From positions 23,667-87,666 of the forward strand of contig CAJQMR010000038.1 of assembly GCA_905479495.1 (NCBI GenBank): a stretch of 64,000 nt of DNA, read 5' to 3'. This document shows positions 16,881-26,292 of the stretch, in pieces. The translations under genes were made by a program, and so were the position numbers. Under the pieces are notes generated by a model, which was not told the DNA's origin, made no database searches, and saw nothing but the letters and a program-made list of their open reading frames with translations. Within the stretch, counting starts at the first letter, position 1. Each line of letters opens with the position of its first letter. Origin of the DNA: an uncultured Anaerolineae bacterium. Lineage in GTDB: Bacteria; Chloroflexota; Anaerolineae; Promineifilales; Promineifilaceae.

Positions 16881-18092
16881 TCACACCTCTCGAAACGCCG
16901 AGTAAATGGGCAAAGTACAATCAGGTTCTGGCCAGCGTTGGCGCAGCTGCTGGCTCATTTGTTGACAGATTTCTCCCAAAGCCGGAAACAGCTCGAACTC
17001 ATCAGTCAGGCGGGTAAAATGGCCTAGTCCGGCAACAATGCGCTGCCGTCGGGTGGAGCGGCCCCAGCGGCGATCTTTCTCCAGCGCCTTGGGCAAAAAT
17101 TGGCACAAACCAGCCATCCAGCCCGCACTGCACGCCAGATAGGCGGGGTAAAATTGGGCATCGTCCAACGCTGCCGGGCAGCCTTGGCCCAGTTCTGCAC
17201 GATAGACGGCAAACAGGTGTTGTTGTATGGCTAAAGGAATTTCTCGTGCCCAGATGCTGTGCAAATAGCGCATGCGGGCGTAGGTGCCATCCAGCAAAGC
17301 GTGGCGGAAATCGCCCGTTTCAAAATCGAGGAATCGGCTCTGGTTGGGGGAATACAAGAAGTTGGCCGGGGTACTGTCGCCGTGGGTGAAGGCGAGAAAA
17401 GGGCCGGGATTTTGAATGTGGGCAACGGCCGTTGCCAATTCCCCTAGCCCTTGTGCCGAAACCGAAACCCCCAGCAGTTCAGCCATTTCAGGCAATGCCT
17501 CAAGGGCTGGAATGATGTTGTGCACCCGATGGCGAGAGCGCACAGTGGCATTGCACCGTTGGCGAATCTGCTCGAATTCCGCTTGCCTGCCAATCGTGGC
17601 TGCGTGCAGCTGCCCCAGTGCGCGCTGGAAAGCAATGAGCGCGGCTTCGGCCTGGTGGCCCAATGTTTGTTGAAAGGTGGTTAATTCAACGGCCGTTTTC
17701 GGCGGTTTTTGCCCATCCAAAAAATGACCCAGCTTCTGCTCAGCATCATCGCCCAGATCCGCCATGATAACCAGCAAAGGGTCAGCCTGACCCCCATAAA
17801 AGTGGGGCACAATCGCCTGTAGCGCCGGTACCTGGTTCAAAAACGCCAGCGAGGCCCATTCAAACCGCAGTGGCTCTAAACCGGCTCGGGTAAATTTGAC
17901 AACCACCGTGCTTGGCGCATTTTCAGGCGGTGCCAGCAGCGCCAGCCGCCAAATGGTAAAAGGTGAATCGGGGTAGGGAGATAGATCGTTTTGCCAGTGC
18001 AGATGAATGGGTGTATGAAAATAATTGGTCAGAATTGCTTCGGCCGCAGGCAGCACAGCGGCCTGCAAATCTGGGAGGTCTTCAGGTTTCAT
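16881..18092 (-). CDS. Aminoglycoside-phosphotransferase-fold kinase-like protein
   Basis: 403 aa. The phosphotransferase (APH) fold is indicated by the catalytic loop AFTHGDSTPANFLY (HGDxxPxN) followed by the metal-binding RFLDFETGDFRHALLDG. The N-lobe contains VVVKFTRAGLEPLRFEWASLAFL, with a candidate nucleotide-contacting lysine. This fold phosphorylates small molecules (aminoglycosides, choline, homoserine, fructosamine and others), so the substrate is open; resistance should not be assumed. It lies upstream of nothing obviously related and is transcribed away from the TauE/OsmC pair, with which it may share a transcript (30-bp gap). Confidence 0.8.
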   Translation of the reverse strand: MKPEDLPDLQAAVLPAAEAILTNYFHTPIHLHWQNDLSPYPDSPFTIWRLALLAPPENAPSTVVVKFTRAGLEPLRFEWASLAFLNQVPALQAIVPHFYGGQADPLLVIMADLGDDAEQKLGHFLDGQKPPKTAVELTTFQQTLGHQAEAALIAFQRALGQLHAATIGRQAEFEQIRQRCNATVRSRHRVHNIIPALEALPEMAELLGVSVSAQGLGELATAVAHIQNPGPFLAFTHGDSTPANFLYSPNQSRFLDFETGDFRHALLDGTYARMRYLHSIWAREIPLAIQQHLFAVYRAELGQGCPAALDDAQFYPAYLACSAGWMAGLCQFLPKALEKDRRWGRSTRRQRIVAGLGHFTRLTDEFELFPALGEICQQMSQQLRQRWPEPDCTLPIYSAFREV

Positions 18093-18122
18093 ATAGCCTT
18101 TAGTAATTAAGGGTCATGCCGG

Positions 18123-18836
18123 TTAAAGGATCAAATTGATGCCAAGTAGGAGCAGCAGCCCAAAAACGAGCTGGGTGAAGCGGGCCGGATCGATGCGGTT
18201 GGCCAACCACAAACCAGTGACAAACCCCAGCAGAATGCCCGGTAAAGACCAGAGTTCTGTTTGCCAGAATACGGCCGTTAAATTCCCATCCAGCCCGTGG
18301 GCTACCAAAATGGCACTGTTGGTGATCAAAAAGTAGCCTTGCAAATTGGTACGGAATGCCTTTGGTGGCCAGCGTTGGGAAGAGCCGTAAACCACAATTG
18401 CTGGGGCGCTGGTGTTTAATGCGCCGCCCAGCACCCCGGCCAAAAAGCCCAAGCCATAGGCCCAGGCCAGATGGCTGAGTTTGGGCAGCGTGGGGGCAAA
18501 CAGACCGTACAACGCATAACCCACCACCAAAACACCTAAAATTGTGGTAAGCACGGCTGCATCGATCCAATTGAGCAGCGCAACGCCCAATGGGACGCCG
18601 AGAAGTGAGGCCAGTAGCAGATGGGTGACGGTGCGGAAATTTAACGATTGGCGAAAGCGCAGCAATATGAGAATGGAAAGCAGCAATCCGGCCAGCGTAG
18701 AAAGCGGCGTAGCGACCTGAATGCCTAGCAGCGGCACCAACACGGGCATGGCAATGAGCGGCGCGCCAAAGCCAACGGCCGTTTGCGACACCGAGGCCAC
18801 AGCGATAATCAACAAGACAATAAGCCAATCACTCAA
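18123..18836 (-). CDS. TauE/SafE-family anion exporter-like membrane protein
   Basis: 237 aa with about seven hydrophobic helices, in the TauE/SafE (DUF81) family of sulfite/organosulfonate exporters. Typical motifs are AVGFGAPLIAMPVLVPLLG near the N-terminus, VPLGVALL, and LAGVLGGALNTSAPAIVVYG at the internal repeat. I chose a TTG start at 18836, which overlaps the OsmC stop codon and gives the normal family length; a 60-codon upstream extension would read through the OsmC gene in another frame. Overlap with osmC indicates translational coupling and suggests a joint role in handling sulfur or peroxide stress, which is only inference. Confidence 0.85.
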   Translation of the reverse strand: MSDWLIVLLIIAVASVSQTAVGFGAPLIAMPVLVPLLGIQVATPLSTLAGLLLSILILLRFRQSLNFRTVTHLLLASLLGVPLGVALLNWIDAAVLTTILGVLVVGYALYGLFAPTLPKLSHLAWAYGLGFLAGVLGGALNTSAPAIVVYGSSQRWPPKAFRTNLQGYFLITNSAILVAHGLDGNLTAVFWQTELWSLPGILLGFVTGLWLANRIDPARFTQLVFGLLLLLGINLIL

Positions 18837-19299
18837 TGGGAAGCACCTTTTCCCAAATGACGGTGTAATCAGAAACGGCCGCAGCGACAAAGCTGTGCAC
18901 CGGGCAATATTTATCCACCAGCGCTTGCAGCTTGGCCAATTTTGTGTCGGATTCGTTGGTTGTGATGCGAATCGTGAGCCGCACGGCACGATAATGAGCG
19001 GAGACATCCGCCTCACCGCTCAAACCGCGCTGATCCAGCTCCGCCTCAGCAAAGGATTCCAGATGGTCGAACTGAAAGCGAATCTTCTTTGCCAGTCGGG
19101 AGGTTGTGACGGTGGTACAGCCGCACAGACCAATCAGAATATGTTCTAGCGGGGTGGGGGCGCGATCTTCGCCCCCGCGACTGGGTGGTTCATCAACCAG
19201 CACAGGCGCTAAATCGCGCACCTGCACTTGCGTCAGGGCATGCGTTTGCATCACTCCGTGCGCCTTGTCAACGGTGATGTAAGCAGGGAGTTGGGCCAT
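18829..19299 (-). CDS. OsmC-family peroxiredoxin-like protein
   Basis: 156 aa. OsmC/Ohr-type proteins reduce organic hydroperoxides with two conserved cysteines. Here the first is in ILIGLCGCTTVTT and the second in VDKYCPVHSF, matching the YhfA/OsmC branch rather than Ohr. An N-terminal beta region (VDKAHGVMQTHALTQVQVRDL) precedes the helical part. It is followed with overlap by the TauE/SafE gene, so the two are probably coexpressed. Confidence 0.9.
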   Translation of the reverse strand: MAQLPAYITVDKAHGVMQTHALTQVQVRDLAPVLVDEPPSRGGEDRAPTPLEHILIGLCGCTTVTTSRLAKKIRFQFDHLESFAEAELDQRGLSGEADVSAHYRAVRLTIRITTNESDTKLAKLQALVDKYCPVHSFVAAAVSDYTVIWEKVLPIE

Positions 19300-19381
19300 G
19301 GTAGGTATCCTTGGGGAACAGCAAATTGTGAAAGAGTTCAGTGAGACAGAGCATTCATCAGGAAGCGCTCACAACTTGGAA

Positions 19382-19885
19382 TTATTTTAATCTCTGGAAC
19401 CAGCGCGGCGCGTCAATCGCTTGTCCCCCTTGCCATAGCTGGATGGTGATTTGCATATGCCCCAGATGCAGTGCCGTGTGATCGATGACGTGCAAAATGG
19501 CCCAGCGGACGGGCACGTCTCGGTCACGGGCGCGGCGCGTACCGTCTAAATCTGTTTGGGTGAGTGACTCGAGGATGGTACGAGTTTGGTTGGCGACTTT
19601 TTGCAGGGTTTGGCGGAGAACGGCCGTATCTTCCACCGTCGTCTCAAATTCAGAATCCCGATTGCGCGTGGCCGGCATCTGGCCAATGACCTCGCCTAGC
19701 CAAAAATGTTCCGCCCCGGCAGCGTGCATTGCCAATACGGCCACTGAATTCATGGCGTGGTCGTCGCTCCCTTCATCGGGTCGCCAATTTAATGCCTCCG
19801 GCGGCAGCGTTTGCAAAATTGCGTCGATTTGACCGCGTAAATCATCAATTCGTTCTAAATAAGCAGCAGCTTCTGGCAATATCAT
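19382..19885 (-). CDS. DinB-superfamily (four-helix bundle) protein
   Basis: 167 aa of the DinB/YfiT-like metalloprotein fold. Metal-ligand histidines are consistent with VLAMHAAGAEHFW early and VIDHTALHLGHMQI near the C-terminus, the typical H...HxxxH pattern. Members are metal-binding proteins, some acting as thiol transferases; the role is unknown here. The ATG overlaps the stop of the upstream BMP-type permease by 4 bp, so it is the tail gene of that transporter operon. Confidence 0.85.
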   Translation of the reverse strand: MILPEAAAYLERIDDLRGQIDAILQTLPPEALNWRPDEGSDDHAMNSVAVLAMHAAGAEHFWLGEVIGQMPATRNRDSEFETTVEDTAVLRQTLQKVANQTRTILESLTQTDLDGTRRARDRDVPVRWAILHVIDHTALHLGHMQITIQLWQGGQAIDAPRWFQRLK

Positions 19886-20820
19886 ACAGATCGTTTCTCC
19901 CGGTCATAATTTTGGCCCAAAAAGCCTGGCGTCCGTGCCCAGCGTGCGCCAAACATCATGACCAATAGCGTGGTGAGGTAAGGAAATGTGAGCAGCAGTT
20001 GGTGTGGCAACCCAGAACCAAACACCTGGGCGCGTAGAGCAAAAACTTCTACAGCGGCAAAGAAAAAGGAACCAAAAAAGATGAGGTGTGGTTGCCAGCC
20101 GCCAAAAAAGGTGAGGGCCGTAGAGAGCCAGCCGCGTCCCTGCACAATACCTTCGGTGAATGTACCCGTGTAGACCATTGGTAAATAGACTCCGGCTAAG
20201 GCAATGAGCACGCCACCGAAAACGGCCGTAACATACCGCGACCGCACCACATTAATGCCCATGCTGTCGGCCGTTTTGGGACTTTCTCCGACGGCGCGTA
20301 GCTCCAGACCATATTGGGTTTTATACAAAAGATAGTACAGTCCTATCGACAGCAAAACCGCAAAATACACAAATACGTTTTGGCTAAAAATAATTTCACC
20401 GACAATGGGAATCTGGCTGAGCAGCGGAATGGGAACCTTGTTGAGGGTGGGGATTTGGGGCGGTGTCAGCGTGACGCCAATGGTCAACTTGAAAGCCAGC
20501 GTGGAGAGTCCCAGACCGACAAAAAAGAGTGCCAGACCGACGACGAATTGGTTCATCTTTAGTGTGGTGGTGAAGTAGGAGAAAGCCAACCCAAAGAGTG
20601 CCCCGGTGAGAACGGCCGTAAGCACTCCCGCCCACAAACTGCCAAATTGGTACGCCCCCAAAAAGCCCAGCGAGGCGCTGGCCAGCATGATGCCTTCCTG
20701 CGACACGTTGAACTGCCCTGTCTGTCCGGCTAGCATGGTGCCCTGGCTGGCCAAAATGTACGGCACCACTGCCAGGAATACCAATCCCATAAAGCTAACA
20801 ATTTGGTCTAGTTCCACCAA
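19882..20820 (-). CDS. BMP-type ABC transporter permease (nucleoside-importer-like), second
   Basis: 312 aa, branched/ribose-type inner-membrane permease (BPD_transp_2) of the YufQ/NupC-like kind. About eight hydrophobic segments; conserved stretches include AGQTGQFNVSQEGIMLASA, RAVGESPKTADSMGINV (the cytoplasmic coupling region) and GRGWLSTALTFFGGW. The start is ambiguous: TTG at 20820 or GTG at 20817 after AGGAGA. Together with the upstream permease, ATPase and lipoprotein it forms a complete BMP-family importer, whose characterised relatives import nucleosides. Confidence 0.9.
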   Translation of the reverse strand: MVELDQIVSFMGLVFLAVVPYILASQGTMLAGQTGQFNVSQEGIMLASASLGFLGAYQFGSLWAGVLTAVLTGALFGLAFSYFTTTLKMNQFVVGLALFFVGLGLSTLAFKLTIGVTLTPPQIPTLNKVPIPLLSQIPIVGEIIFSQNVFVYFAVLLSIGLYYLLYKTQYGLELRAVGESPKTADSMGINVVRSRYVTAVFGGVLIALAGVYLPMVYTGTFTEGIVQGRGWLSTALTFFGGWQPHLIFFGSFFFAAVEVFALRAQVFGSGLPHQLLLTFPYLTTLLVMMFGARWARTPGFLGQNYDREKRSV

Positions 20821-20870
20821 TCTCTCCTATGCAGCGTATTGCGCAATCTACTACACAACAGGCAATAAAT

Positions 20871-21920
20871 TCAGCTATCCTTTCTCACGACGTCACTGAG
20901 CAGCACAAAAATAAGAATTAGCGCTTCAACAATGAAGACCATCTCAACCGGAATGGCCAACGTACGCTGCATGGCGCTCGCCCCCACTTCCAAAATGGCG
21001 ATGAACAAAGCCACAAATGGCAGCACAGCGTGGTTGCCTTTGGAAATCAGCCCGATGATAATGCCCAGCGCCAAAAAATTGGACTGCAACCCTTCAATCA
21101 GGCGATGGTGTACGCCAGCCACTTCCACTGCGCCACCCAAGCCAGCCATCGCACCACCCAGTACCAGTGCTAACAAAAACAGCACCTTGGTATTGATGCC
21201 AAAAACGGCCGCAGCCCGTGGGTTTGCTCCCGTTGCTACCAATTCATATCCGGCTGAGGTGCGCTCTGTATAAATGTAGACGGCCAGGGCCACAAACAAG
21301 GCAATTAGCAGGCCACTGTGCAAAGGAGGGCTGGAAATAAGCAAGGGCAGGTTGCCTCCTGCGCCGATGGGTGTCGTGGTAGGATGCCCGGCCAATGGGT
21401 CGGGCCAGATTTCCGTTGCCACGTAATCAATTACGCTAAACGAAACAAAGTTCAGCAGCACAGTTGATAAAATCTCATGAATATTGAAGCGGTACAGCAA
21501 AATAGCTGGAATAAACGCCCAAAATGCCCCGGCCGCAATGCCTGCCAGCAGCACCAGCGGCAGCAAAATGAAGGCGGGCGCATCGGCCCACAAAATGCCC
21601 ACCACGGCGGCACCAACCGCGCCCATAATGAGCTGCCCTTCTCCACCAATATTGAACTTGCCCCCCTTGGCCGGAATGGTGAAGGCTAACGCCATAAATA
21701 CCAGCGGAATAAATTTGAGCCAGGTTTGAATAAAGTTGTTGCGGGTGCGGAAGGAGGTGAACAAAATTGTTTGGAAGGCACGCAGCGGATTAAAGCCCAT
21801 CAGCAGCAGCAAAATGCCCACCACCACAAAAGCGGCTAAAACGGCCGCTAAATAGGGACCAATCTGCGTCAATATTTTAGAACGCTGCTGTACAGTTTGG
21901 GTTAGCGGACGACTACGCAC
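20871..21920 (-). CDS. BMP-type ABC transporter permease (nucleoside-importer-like), first
   Basis: 349 aa, YufP/NupB-like permease of the BPD_transp_2 family. It has about nine hydrophobic segments, with the family patterns KGGKFNIGGEGQLIMGAVGA, NFVSFSVIDYVATEIW and ELVATGANPRAAAVFGIN (coupling region). The GTG start at 21920 overlaps the 3' end of the ATPase gene by 8 bp, showing tight coupling within the importer operon. Confidence 0.92.
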   Translation of the reverse strand: MRSRPLTQTVQQRSKILTQIGPYLAAVLAAFVVVGILLLLMGFNPLRAFQTILFTSFRTRNNFIQTWLKFIPLVFMALAFTIPAKGGKFNIGGEGQLIMGAVGAAVVGILWADAPAFILLPLVLLAGIAAGAFWAFIPAILLYRFNIHEILSTVLLNFVSFSVIDYVATEIWPDPLAGHPTTTPIGAGGNLPLLISSPPLHSGLLIALFVALAVYIYTERTSAGYELVATGANPRAAAVFGINTKVLFLLALVLGGAMAGLGGAVEVAGVHHRLIEGLQSNFLALGIIIGLISKGNHAVLPFVALFIAILEVGASAMQRTLAIPVEMVFIVEALILIFVLLSDVVRKDS

Positions 21921-23460
21921 TTTGTTTTACCCCACTCATCATGCGACCTAACTCATACCGATCAAACTGATCCCGTGACAGTTCCCCCATCACTTCCCCG
22001 TTACAAATGGCCACGATGCGGTTGCTGAGCAAAAATAGCTCATCCATATTTTCAGAGATGAGCAGGGTCGCCATGCCATCTTCCTGCCGTCGCAAAATCT
22101 GGCGGTAGATAAACTCCATCGAGGGGATATCCAGGCCGCGCGTGGGGTTGTGGGCAATGAGGAAGCTTACCGGCTGAGAAAAGGCGCGGGCCAGCATCAC
22201 GCGCTGGATGTTGCCCCCAGACAAATTGCCAGCAGTATCGGTAGGCCCTTGCGTTTTGATGCTGAATTCCTGGATGAGATTGGTGCACTGCTGAAAGATT
22301 TGCGACCAGTTGAGAAAACGGCCGTTGCTGTAAGGTTCTCTCCTATGCAGCCCCAAAATTAAGTTTTGGGCGACGTTGGCCTTGGCCAAAAAGCCATCCT
22401 GCCAGCGATCTTCCGGGATGTAGGCCACGCCGTCGCTGAGCAGGTCGCGCGTGCTGAGGTTTTGGATGTTTCGGCCGTTCAGCACGACCTCGCCACCTAC
22501 AATTGGCCGTAAGCCAAGCAAACTTTCCGCCAATTCTAGCTGTCCGTTGCCCGCTACGCCCGCAATGCCCACAATCTCCCCCTCAAACACGGAGAGCGAA
22601 CAGCGATTTATTTCCGGGACAGCATCGCTGCCTACCGTGAGGGTTGTGGCCTGGAGAACGGCCGTATCGCTATTTGGGGCAACCTGGGTGGCTAAATTGC
22701 TGTCGGTAAACTGGATGCTTTGCTCCACATCCAGATCATCCCCCACCATCCCTTTAATAAACGCTTCCTCGGAAGCCTCTTCCCGATTGAGCGTGAGCAC
22801 CGTACGGCCGTGTCGCAGTACCGTGATTCGGTCACACACTTCCAGCACTTCGCGCAGCTTGTGCGTGATAAACACCACCGTCAATCCCGCCTGCACCATC
22901 GTGCGCAAAGAAGAAAAAAGCGCATCCACCTCTTGTGGCGTTAAGTTCGTCGTTGGCTCGTCCAACACGAGGATTTTCACACCCCGATACAGCGCTTTCA
23001 AGATTTCTACCCGCTGCCGGATGCCCATCGGCAAGCTGTTGATCGCTTTGTCTGGCTCGACGGGCAGCCCAAATCGGTCGCCCAATTCGCGGATTTTTTC
23101 TTTTTCGGCCGTCAGGTTAAGACCAAGCTGATTTTGTAGCGGTGTGCCCAGCACAATATTTTCGGCTACGGTAAAACGATTGACTTGCAAAAACTGCTGG
23201 TGCACCATACCGATGCCACCGTCGATGGCATCTTTTGGCGAACGAATGTCAATGGGTTTACCAGCAACAGCAATACTGCCACCGTCAGCGCGGTATAGGC
23301 CGTAGAGGACATTCATCAGCGTGGTTTTGCCCGCGCCGTTGCCGCCCAGCAGCCCATGAATTTCGCCGCGAGTCAGGCTCAGGCTCACATCGTCCAGCGC
23401 CACCACAGAGCCAAACCGCTTGCGGATTCCATTCATTTCCAGAATGTTTTCTTTTTGCAT
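21913..23460 (-). CDS. BMP-type ABC transporter ATPase (two nucleotide-binding domains)
   Basis: 515 aa, sugar/nucleoside-type ATPase with two ABC cassettes in one chain. The N-terminal cassette has a full Walker A (GGNGAGKTT), Walker B-like ILVLDEPTTNLTPQ and FITHKLREV. The C-terminal cassette has the degenerate nucleotide loop GVAGNGQLELAESLLGL, signature LSGGNIQRVMLARA and HNPTRGLD, as normal for RbsA/YufO-like ATPases. It is the second gene of the importer operon, about 100 bp after the lipoprotein gene. Confidence 0.94.
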   Translation of the reverse strand: MQKENILEMNGIRKRFGSVVALDDVSLSLTRGEIHGLLGGNGAGKTTLMNVLYGLYRADGGSIAVAGKPIDIRSPKDAIDGGIGMVHQQFLQVNRFTVAENIVLGTPLQNQLGLNLTAEKEKIRELGDRFGLPVEPDKAINSLPMGIRQRVEILKALYRGVKILVLDEPTTNLTPQEVDALFSSLRTMVQAGLTVVFITHKLREVLEVCDRITVLRHGRTVLTLNREEASEEAFIKGMVGDDLDVEQSIQFTDSNLATQVAPNSDTAVLQATTLTVGSDAVPEINRCSLSVFEGEIVGIAGVAGNGQLELAESLLGLRPIVGGEVVLNGRNIQNLSTRDLLSDGVAYIPEDRWQDGFLAKANVAQNLILGLHRREPYSNGRFLNWSQIFQQCTNLIQEFSIKTQGPTDTAGNLSGGNIQRVMLARAFSQPVSFLIAHNPTRGLDIPSMEFIYRQILRRQEDGMATLLISENMDELFLLSNRIVAICNGEVMGELSRDQFDRYELGRMMSGVKQSA

Positions 23461-23557
23461 GAGCCAATCTTTTGCTAACGGATAGGATTAGCAGTCCCTG
23501 GTTGATTTATCTGCAAAGGAATCAGAGCCAAGGACTGCCACTTCTAAAAATCGAAAG

Positions 23558-24559
23558 TTATTCTAGCGGCGTGGTGTCTTTGATCACTTCAATATCACCC
23601 GCTTTCATGTCGGCTAGCAGCTCTTCGGCGAAGGTATTGGTTTCATCACTGGCATTGGTGAGCGGTAGCTGCATATCAATGCCGGTGTCAAAGCCCAGGT
23701 GGTAGTTGCCGCCGCGCTCGCCATCCAGGATGCTACCGACGATGTCGGTGAGCGGCCCTTCAAAATCATACAAGGCGGAGGTGACGTAGTTGTCCGGGGC
23801 AAATTCTGATTTGTCAGTGTATTTGGCAATCACTTTGATTTCCGGCCCGACAGCTTTGGCTGCTTCAAATACGCCCAGTGTGCCTAAATTCAGGGAAGAC
23901 ACAATCACGTCTACATCTTCTGCGATTAGCGTGTCGGCCAGTTCCCGTGCCTTGCTGGGATCGTTAAAGTCACCCACCCACACGGGGATTACTTCCACAT
24001 CGAGTCCCAAATCTCCAATGGCCTGCTCGATAGCATGGTATTCCGCATAGGTGAGCGGCAGCGTCAGGCCGGTGATGTAGCCAATTTTGCCCGTTTCGGT
24101 CATTTGTGCCGCCACAGCACCAACGCCATAAGCCCCAATTTCCATGTTGCGCACAATCACCCACACATTTTCCGGGACGTCGTCAACGGCCGCATCCGCC
24201 TCGGCGATAAAATTCACGTCAGGGAATTCAGCGGCTAATTCTAATGTTTGGCTCAGGAATTGACCGCCATGCGTAAAGATGATGTTGAAACCGTCATCGA
24301 TATATTCTCGCATGACGCGCACCACATCGGGCACAGCCACCGATTCGGAGAAGGCGGTTTCTACGCCTAGATCGGCATTGACTGCTTCAATACCTAGATT
24401 ACCTAGCGTATTGTAATCAGCATCGGTGATAGTGCCGGGGAAGACGGCCGCCAGCTTGAACTCAGAGGCATTTTCGGCCGTGTCGTCACCGCCACCGCAA
24501 CCCACCATCAATGCAAGCAGCATTAATAAGCAACCTATCTGTAAAGTTCGTTTAAACAT
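23558..24559 (-). CDS. BMP/PnrA-family substrate-binding lipoprotein
   Basis: 333 aa, basic-membrane-protein family, the binding protein of nucleoside-type importers. The lipoprotein signal ends MLLALMVGCGGG; the mature part opens FKLAAVFPGTITDADYN, followed by RVMREYIDDGFNIIFTHG, GAVAAQMTETGKIGYITGLTLPLTYAEYHA-type core and VISSLN-like segments. AGGAGAGG stands before the ATG, the first gene of a five-gene operon (lipoprotein, ATPase, two permeases, DinB). The ligand is probably a nucleoside by family, but BMP-type proteins also bind other compounds. Confidence 0.92.
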   Translation of the reverse strand: MFKRTLQIGCLLMLLALMVGCGGGDDTAENASEFKLAAVFPGTITDADYNTLGNLGIEAVNADLGVETAFSESVAVPDVVRVMREYIDDGFNIIFTHGGQFLSQTLELAAEFPDVNFIAEADAAVDDVPENVWVIVRNMEIGAYGVGAVAAQMTETGKIGYITGLTLPLTYAEYHAIEQAIGDLGLDVEVIPVWVGDFNDPSKARELADTLIAEDVDVIVSSLNLGTLGVFEAAKAVGPEIKVIAKYTDKSEFAPDNYVTSALYDFEGPLTDIVGSILDGERGGNYHLGFDTGIDMQLPLTNASDETNTFAEELLADMKAGDIEVIKDTTPLE

Positions 24560-24745
24560 GGGACTTCCTCTCCTTGATGTCCGAAAAAACTCGGTCGCAA
24601 CTAATGGTTACCTGACGTTTTTGAGCAAGCGTTTTCGGATAAAGATAGTGTGGCTTCTCATGATTAGGGGAAAAGCTAAAAATCATGCCAAGCCTGCCAA
24701 AAGATGCAGAAGTATACGGGGAATTTTATATGATGACAAAAGTGA

Positions 24746-24773
24746 CTGACAAATCGAAAAAACAAGCTATACT
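24746..24773 (+). promoter_or_regulatory. Candidate sigma-70-type promoter of the aminomutase gene
   Basis: CTGACA (24746-24751) and TATACT (24768-24773) with a 16-bp spacer lie 58 bp upstream of the aminomutase start, within the divergent region shared with the BMP lipoprotein. Confidence 0.45.
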
Positions 24774-24830
24774 TTTCGGGCATTTTTGAAATCTGATTTC
24801 ACATTGTGAAACGCAAGAGGAGCAACCACC

Positions 24831-26279
24831 ATGGCTGTAAAAGAAACAATACCAAGTGCCAAAACGGCACAACCAATTACCGAAAAAATTTACACGCGTG
24901 CCCCTTACTGGTACGACGTGCCGGACGAAAAATGGATGGATTGGCGCTGGCAGATGAGTCATCGTCTTAACACTGTCGAAGAATTGGGCAAAGTGATTAA
25001 CCTCACCGAATCCGAGCGTAAGGCTTTGAGCACGGATGGCCTATTCCGTGTGGACATTACGCCTTACTTCGCCAGTCTCATCGACCCCGATGACCCTAAC
25101 TGCCCCGTACGCAAGCAGGTTATCCCCACCGATGCCGAAATGGTGCCCTTTCAATCCATGATGGAAGATTCACTGGCAGAAGATAAACATTCGCCTGTGC
25201 CTGGCCTGGTGCACCGCTACCCGGACCGGGTGCTCATGCTGATTACCACGCAGTGTGCCAGCTACTGCCGCTACTGCACCCGCAGCCGCATCGTAGGCGA
25301 CCCCACCCAAACGTTCAGCCGCGCCGAGTTTGATGCGCAGATTGCCTACATCGAGAGCAATCCCCAAATTCGGGATGTGCTGCTCTCTGGCGGCGACCCA
25401 ATGGTGCTGGCACCCAAGCTGGTGGATATGATTTTAGGCCGTTTACGGGCCATTCCTCATTTGGAAATTATTCGTATTGGTTCCCGCGTGCCGGTCTTTT
25501 TGCCCATGCGCGTGGATGAGCAATTTTGCGAGATGGTGAGCAAGTATCATCCGTTCTGGCTCAACATTCACGTCAATCATCCCAAAGAAATTACCCCAGA
25601 GCTGGCCGCTGCTGCTGACCGGTTAACCCGGGCGGGTGTGCCGTTGGGCAACCAAAGCGTGCTGCTAGCGGGCATTAACGATTCCGTCCACATCCAGCGC
25701 AAACTGGTGCATGATTTGGTGAAGATTCGGGTACGGCCGTATTATCTCTATCAATGCGACCTGGTCGAAGGCTCTGGCCATCTGCGCACCACCGTGAGCA
25801 AGGGCATTGAAATCATCGAGGGGCTGCGTGGCCACACCTCCGGCTACGCTGTACCTACCTATGTGGTGGATGCCCCTGGCGGCGGCGGCAAGATTCCGGT
25901 GCAGCCCAACTACGTGGTTTCCCAGGCACCGGGTAAGGTTGTCCTGCGTAATTTTGAAGGCTTCCTCACCACTTATCAGGAACCACTGGATTACGATCCC
26001 GAAGCCATCAAGCCGCAAGAAGCGCTCATTGCACCACGCCAGGAACCAGGCCAGGAAGGGATTCATGGCTTGCTGCAAGGGCAGCGCATGAGCATCGAGC
26101 CGGAAGGCTTTGCCAACACCCATGCGCGGGGTGGGGCAGAACACCGTCTGCGCAGCGGTGAGATTGCCCAAAAGTGGACACCGTTAGGGGTTGGCAGTAT
26201 TGACACCAACAATATTCCCGTCGCGCCGCAGTTGAAAGAGGGGGATGAGACCAAAGAAGAGACGAAAGACGAAGCGTGA
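24831..26279 (+). CDS. kamA: Lysine 2,3-aminomutase family (KamA) radical SAM enzyme
   Basis: 482 aa. Interconverts L-alpha-lysine and L-beta-lysine using a [4Fe-4S] cluster, SAM and PLP. The radical-SAM cluster motif CASYCRYC supplies Cys142, Cys146 and Cys149. The PLP lysine is in DAPGGGGKIP (Lys354), and the two acidic residues known to read the lysine side chain in clostridial aminomutase align with QCDLVEGSGHLRT and VVDAPGGGG. A charged C-terminal tail of about 40 residues is added. GAGGAG precedes the ATG. No beta-lysine acetyltransferase (AblB) or lysine 5,6-aminomutase is nearby, so osmolyte synthesis versus fermentation cannot be decided; an IclR regulator follows. Confidence 0.9.
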   Translation: MAVKETIPSAKTAQPITEKIYTRAPYWYDVPDEKWMDWRWQMSHRLNTVEELGKVINLTESERKALSTDGLFRVDITPYFASLIDPDDPNCPVRKQVIPTDAEMVPFQSMMEDSLAEDKHSPVPGLVHRYPDRVLMLITTQCASYCRYCTRSRIVGDPTQTFSRAEFDAQIAYIESNPQIRDVLLSGGDPMVLAPKLVDMILGRLRAIPHLEIIRIGSRVPVFLPMRVDEQFCEMVSKYHPFWLNIHVNHPKEITPELAAAADRLTRAGVPLGNQSVLLAGINDSVHIQRKLVHDLVKIRVRPYYLYQCDLVEGSGHLRTTVSKGIEIIEGLRGHTSGYAVPTYVVDAPGGGGKIPVQPNYVVSQAPGKVVLRNFEGFLTTYQEPLDYDPEAIKPQEALIAPRQEPGQEGIHGLLQGQRMSIEPEGFANTHARGGAEHRLRSGEIAQKWTPLGVGSIDTNNIPVAPQLKEGDETKEETKDEA

Positions 26280-26292
26280 TATTTAACGAATT

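Noticed and set aside
16881..18092. Aminoglycoside resistance gene
   Set aside because: The fold fits many kinases; no resistance-specific residues or mobile context support such a call.
18100..18828. Open frame on the same strand as TauE/SafE
   Set aside because: Other reading frame of the TauE gene, His/Cys/Arg-rich, no family; the TauE frame explains the region.
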